A stretch of DNA of 8,923 nucleotides from Ruminococcaceae bacterium UBA3451 (lineage in GTDB: Bacteria; Bacillota; Clostridia; Oscillospirales; Acutalibacteraceae): assembly GCA_002378845.1 (NCBI GenBank), contig DFRY01000048.1, positions 45,690-54,612 on the forward strand, written 5' to 3'. This document shows positions 6,799 to 8,923 of the stretch, piece by piece. A model generated the notes under the pieces. That model ran no database searches, was not told where the DNA came from, and saw nothing but the letters and a program-made list of their open reading frames with translations. The position numbers and the translations under genes are program-made. Positions within the stretch are counted from its first letter, which is position 1. The number at the start of each line of letters is the position of its first letter.

Positions 6799-8163
6799 TT
6801 ATTTCAGTGCTTCGTCAAGCTTCTGAATATACTGCTCCGGCGTAATCATGCCGACGGCAAACTGCTGTGAAAGGTCTTCACAGGCGGTCTTGAAGGTCGG
6901 AGTGCCGCAGTCGTTGATTGGGGTACCGGTGATGCTGGTTGATTTGGAAAGAATTTCAGACAATTGAGTCTGTACGTCGGTTTCTTTGCCTGTCATGTAC
7001 TTATCAAAGCTTTGTGCAGGCATGCCAAGGCCCATCTGCCATGCATTCTTTGCCCAGTTGTCCGGCTTGTATATGTAGTTTAAGAAATCGATGGCCTGTG
7101 CCTTTACCTTTGAATTCGCAGCTACAGAGTAACCGCCGCCGTTCCAGGCTGCAATATCGGTGTCTTTGCCTGCCGCACCGGTGATGGTCGGCATCATAAA
7201 CAAGCCAATATTCTTGCGGAAGTCTTCCGGCAGACTTTCATCGGTAACCATGCCCATTTCCCATGCGCCCATGTAATAGGTTGCGGCCTTGCCCTGTGCA
7301 AACATATTTCTGGCTGCGCCGTAATCTGTTGCGCTGAAGGATTTTTGGAAGAAGTTATTGCCAATCAGTTTCGCCATGTTCTGTGCGGAGGTAAGGAATG
7401 CCGGGTTTGAGCTTAGTCCGCCGCCGCTGATTGCCTTCGGTACCAGCGAGCTGTCGCCCGTTGTTTTCAGAACAATATCGGAGTACATAATGGCGAGCGG
7501 ATACTTATCTTTTCCGTCCATTACGCAGGGTACGATTCCGGCACCGTTAAACTTTTTGCCCAATGCGATCAGGTCGTCCATGGTCTTCGGAACTTCCACG
7601 CCGTTGTCCTTGAAGATTTTCTTGTTGTAGTAGAAAACCATCATGTCGGTGTTTCTCGGCAGGCCGTAAACTTTTCCGTCTTTGCTGAAGCCGTTGAGCG
7701 AACCCTTGAAGAAATCATAGCTGGAATAGTCATCCGTTAATTCCGCAAGGTAACCGCTGTTGATAACCGGGTCAATAAACGCCGGCTGGCCCCAGACTGC
7801 CATTACATCCGGCAGGCTGTTGGAAGAGGTATAGGCCTTAAACTTCTGTTTGTAAGCCTCGTCCTGCAAAGCTTCTACTTCTATTGTGACATTTGGATGC
7901 TCCGTCTTATAATTCTGGATCAGCGTCTCCTCCAAAAGTCCCATGCCGGACTTTCTGTCCGGAAGATTGGAAAACAATTTGATTGTAACCGGTTCCTCCT
8001 TGGCGGGTGCTGCGCTTTCCGCCTGGGATGCGGGAGTACTTGCTTCCGCCTGGGACGGTGCTGTGGATGCCGCCTGATTTCCTCCAGCGGAACAGGCAGC
8101 GGAAGCCATCATCATGACAGCCGCCAAAAGAATTGCTGTGATTCTTTTTGTGCCCCTTTTCAT
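6799..8163 (-). CDS. Extracellular sugar-binding lipoprotein of ABC importer (SBP family 1)
   Basis: This protein captures the transported sugar outside the membrane and delivers it to the two permeases encoded downstream. Counted from the ATG at 8163 it has 454 residues: a basic start, a hydrophobic signal segment (about 8-23) and a lipobox ending in C24 (ASAAC), with serine rather than the usual leucine at -3. An Ala/Ser/Pro/Gln/Glu linker (about 25-57) contains SQAE repeats. The bilobal binding domain then begins with VTIKLFSNLP (59-68), and later shows GKVYGLPRN and NGGGYSVAANSK as typical of family 1 binding proteins. Two ATGs lie 6 nt apart; I choose 8163 because GGAGG is 6 nt upstream of it, whereas it directly abuts the ATG at 8169. 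It is the first gene of the operon. Sugar specificity is unknown. Confidence 0.94.
   Translation of the reverse strand: MKRGTKRITAILLAAVMMMASAACSAGGNQAASTAPSQAEASTPASQAESAAPAKEEPVTIKLFSNLPDRKSGMGLLEETLIQNYKTEHPNVTIEVEALQDEAYKQKFKAYTSSNSLPDVMAVWGQPAFIDPVINSGYLAELTDDYSSYDFFKGSLNGFSKDGKVYGLPRNTDMMVFYYNKKIFKDNGVEVPKTMDDLIALGKKFNGAGIVPCVMDGKDKYPLAIMYSDIVLKTTGDSSLVPKAISGGGLSSNPAFLTSAQNMAKLIGNNFFQKSFSATDYGAARNMFAQGKAATYYMGAWEMGMVTDESLPEDFRKNIGLFMMPTITGAAGKDTDIAAWNGGGYSVAANSKVKAQAIDFLNYIYKPDNWAKNAWQMGLGMPAQSFDKYMTGKETDVQTQLSEILSKSTSITGTPINDCGTPTFKTACEDLSQQFAVGMITPEQYIQKLDEALK
8017..8055. repeat. Short direct repeat in the binding-protein linker
   Basis: TTCCGCCTGGGA occurs at 8017-8028 and again at 8044-8055, exactly 27 nt (nine codons) apart, and each copy encodes SQAE in the linker between lipid anchor and binding domain. 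A weaker third copy (GCCGCCTGATT, encoding NQAA) follows. The pattern suggests that the linker grew by small in-frame duplications. Confidence 0.6.
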
Positions 8164-8205
8164 TGTCATCCTCCTTATCAGTATGTGTTTTTCAACTGTG
8201 CAACT

Positions 8206-8232
8206 ATTGTATCATTATTACTTTCCGGTAAA
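8206..8232 (-). promoter_or_regulatory. Candidate promoter of the sugar operon
   Basis: On the minus strand TACAAT (8206-8211) forms a -10 box with an upstream TGA that gives the extended -10 pattern. TTTACC (8227-8232) could be a weak -35 box at 15 bp spacing. Transcription would start near 8199, about 35 nt before the ATG at 8163. The poor -35 and short spacer would suit a promoter that needs an activator such as the AraC-type regulator of the operon; this is inference. Confidence 0.45.
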
Positions 8233-8261
8233 TAGATGAATATCTTTTAAAATGGTGGAAA

Positions 8262-8276
8262 ATTTTTCGATTTTTC
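8262..8276. repeat. Tandem ATTTTTC pair upstream of the operon promoter
   Basis: ATTTTTC is repeated at 8262-8268 and 8270-8276 with an 8-nt period. On the minus strand this gives GAAAAATCGAAAAAT, about 30 nt upstream of the proposed -35 box. It could be an UP-element or part of an AraC-type regulator site, or simply AT-rich DNA. Confidence 0.35.
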
Positions 8277-8377
8277 TATTATTTTGACGGGAAACATACC
8301 CTGACCGGATCAATTTCAGTATAAAATAAAACGAATTTCACTCAGAATTTCATATCTGGTCAGTAATATCTGCATAC

Positions 8378-8405
8378 TTGTTTTCTGAATTTCCTGCATT
8401 ATAAT
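8378..8405 (+). promoter_or_regulatory. Candidate promoter of the flavoprotein gene
   Basis: TATAAT at 8400-8405 is a perfect -10 box. TTGTTT at 8378-8383 is a partial -35 box with 16 bp spacing. Transcription would begin near 8412, giving a leader of just under 40 nt that carries AAAGGAG 8 nt before the ATG at 8450. Confidence 0.55.
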
Positions 8406-8449
8406 GAAAATCAGAACAAAAGAACAGGGATCAAAAAGGAGCAGTTACC

Positions 8450-8845
8450 ATGAACGAAGTTCTAGAATTTTTAAACGATAATTCCGTCTTTTACATTGCC
8501 ACAGTGGACGGCGACACCCCAAAGGTGCGCCCGTTCGGTTTCGCCATGGAATTTAACGGCATGCTGTGCTTTGCAACCAGCAACAAAAAAGAAGTTTACG
8601 CACAGCTGAAAGCAAACCCCAAAGCTGAAATCTGCACCACCTCCAAAACAGGCGAATGGCTTCGCCTGAAGGGAACCGCCGTATTTGTTACTTCTTCGGA
8701 TGCGAAACAGGCGGCATTTGCCGCAATGCCTTCCCTTCGGGAAATATACGGCGCAAACGATACGATTTTTGAAATTTTTACCCTTGAAAACGGAGAAGCC
8801 ACCTTTTGCAGCATGGCCGGCGGTTCTAAAACCATAAAGCTGTAA
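8450..8845 (+). CDS. Pyridoxamine 5'-phosphate oxidase family (split-barrel flavin-binding) protein
   Basis: This 131-residue protein has the flavin-binding split-barrel fold of the pyridoxamine 5'-phosphate oxidase family. Visible features are the opening strand SVFYIATVDGDTPKVRPFGFA (12-32, in two parts around VDGD), the FATSNKKEVYAQLKANP segment (41-57) and GEWLRLKGTAVF (68-79), which in the family form the barrel and contact FMN. It is much shorter than true PdxH enzymes and lacks their C-terminal part, so vitamin B6 synthesis should not be assumed; small members bind FMN or F420-like cofactors or haem and mostly have unknown reactions. It is soluble and probably a homodimer. AAAGGAG lies 8 nt before the ATG. 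It is transcribed away from the sugar operon, and I see no evidence of a functional link. A further gene starts 26 nt downstream. Confidence 0.9.
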   Translation: MNEVLEFLNDNSVFYIATVDGDTPKVRPFGFAMEFNGMLCFATSNKKEVYAQLKANPKAEICTTSKTGEWLRLKGTAVFVTSSDAKQAAFAAMPSLREIYGANDTIFEIFTLENGEATFCSMAGGSKTIKL

Positions 8846-8871
8846 TCAAACCGGAGGGTAAAGAGGGCATT

Positions 8872-8923
8872 ATGGAGAAAAACGAGATTCTATCCGCTGT
8901 GGAGCGGATGCTGAACGACCCCG
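8872..8923 (+). CDS. Partial gene start, unidentified (cut by window end)
   Basis: An open frame starts with ATG at 8872 and runs off the window after 17 codons, reading MEKNEILSAVERMLNDP. A purine-rich GAGGG lies 4 nt upstream and a GGAGGG 14 nt upstream, which together could serve as ribosome binding site. The 26-nt gap after the flavoprotein gene and the absence of a terminator suggest co-transcription with it. The fragment looks like an amphipathic N-terminal helix of a soluble protein; it is too short to identify. Confidence 0.55.
   Translation, partial: MEKNEILSAVERMLNDP

Larger units (their letters stand above)
8164..8449. promoter_or_regulatory. AT-rich divergent control region between operon and flavoprotein gene
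   Basis: These 286 bases separate the start codons of the minus-strand sugar operon and the plus-strand flavoprotein gene. I see no coding potential. It holds a candidate promoter for each strand, a tandem ATTTTTC pair at 8262-8268 and 8270-8276, and four copies of AATTTC at 8312, 8334, 8346 and 8388, two of them within GAATTTCA. No catabolite-repression (cre) box matching the usual consensus is evident. Confidence 0.6.

Noticed and set aside
8301..8363. Inverted 6-bp arms CTGACC (8301-8306) and GGTCAG (8358-8363) in the divergent control region
   Set aside because: The arms are short and 51 nt apart, which is easily a chance match.
8450..8845. Reading the small flavoprotein as true pyridoxamine 5'-phosphate oxidase (pdxH)
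   Set aside because: At 131 residues it is well short of PdxH and lacks the C-terminal segment; only family-level naming is justified.

Overview
The window looks like a chromosomal carbohydrate-utilisation locus from a Gram-positive Clostridia-type bacterium (Bacillota). The evidence is strong AGGAGG-type ribosome binding sites, a lipoprotein-type solute-binding protein, a CUT1 ABC sugar importer without its own ATPase gene, and a YesM/YesN-type two-component system. A member of the Oscillospiraceae or a relative is plausible but is only a guess from general protein flavour. There are no mobile elements, CRISPR arrays, rRNA or tRNA genes.

Layout. Positions 1-125 are non-coding and hold a perfect 17-bp hairpin that probably ends the minus-strand operon. 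From 8163 down to 126 there are six tightly packed minus-strand genes. In transcription order they are: sugar-binding lipoprotein (8163-6799), two ABC permeases (6715-5831 and 5810-4959), sensor histidine kinase (4907-3096), AraC-type response regulator (3076-1511) and a GH30 glycoside hydrolase (1466-126). The gaps are 83, 20, 51, 19 and 44 nt. The only structured gap is the one after the binding protein, which contains a long stem-loop. Positions 8164-8449 form an AT-rich divergent control region with a candidate promoter on each strand. On the plus strand follow a small split-barrel flavin-binding protein (8450-8845) and the first 17 codons of an unidentified gene (from 8872).

How the genes fit together (inference from families and order). 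The lipoprotein captures an oligosaccharide outside the cell and the two permeases import it, powered by a shared MsmK/UgpC-type ATPase encoded elsewhere. The GH30 enzyme has no signal peptide, so it would hydrolyse the imported sugar in the cytoplasm. The membrane kinase senses an extracellular cue, probably the sugar or the loaded binding protein, and phosphorylates the AraC-type regulator, which would then activate the operon promoter near 8206-8232. The substrate cannot be read from the sequence; a beta-linked glucoside, xyloside or fucoside is possible from the known range of GH30.

Nothing here is clearly a new kind of system. The points most worth a second look are a 27-bp almost perfect palindrome inside the kinase gene, the stem-loop between the binding-protein and permease genes, the repeated AATTTC and ATTTTTC motifs in the divergent control region, and the unknown substrate of the cytoplasmic GH30 enzyme.
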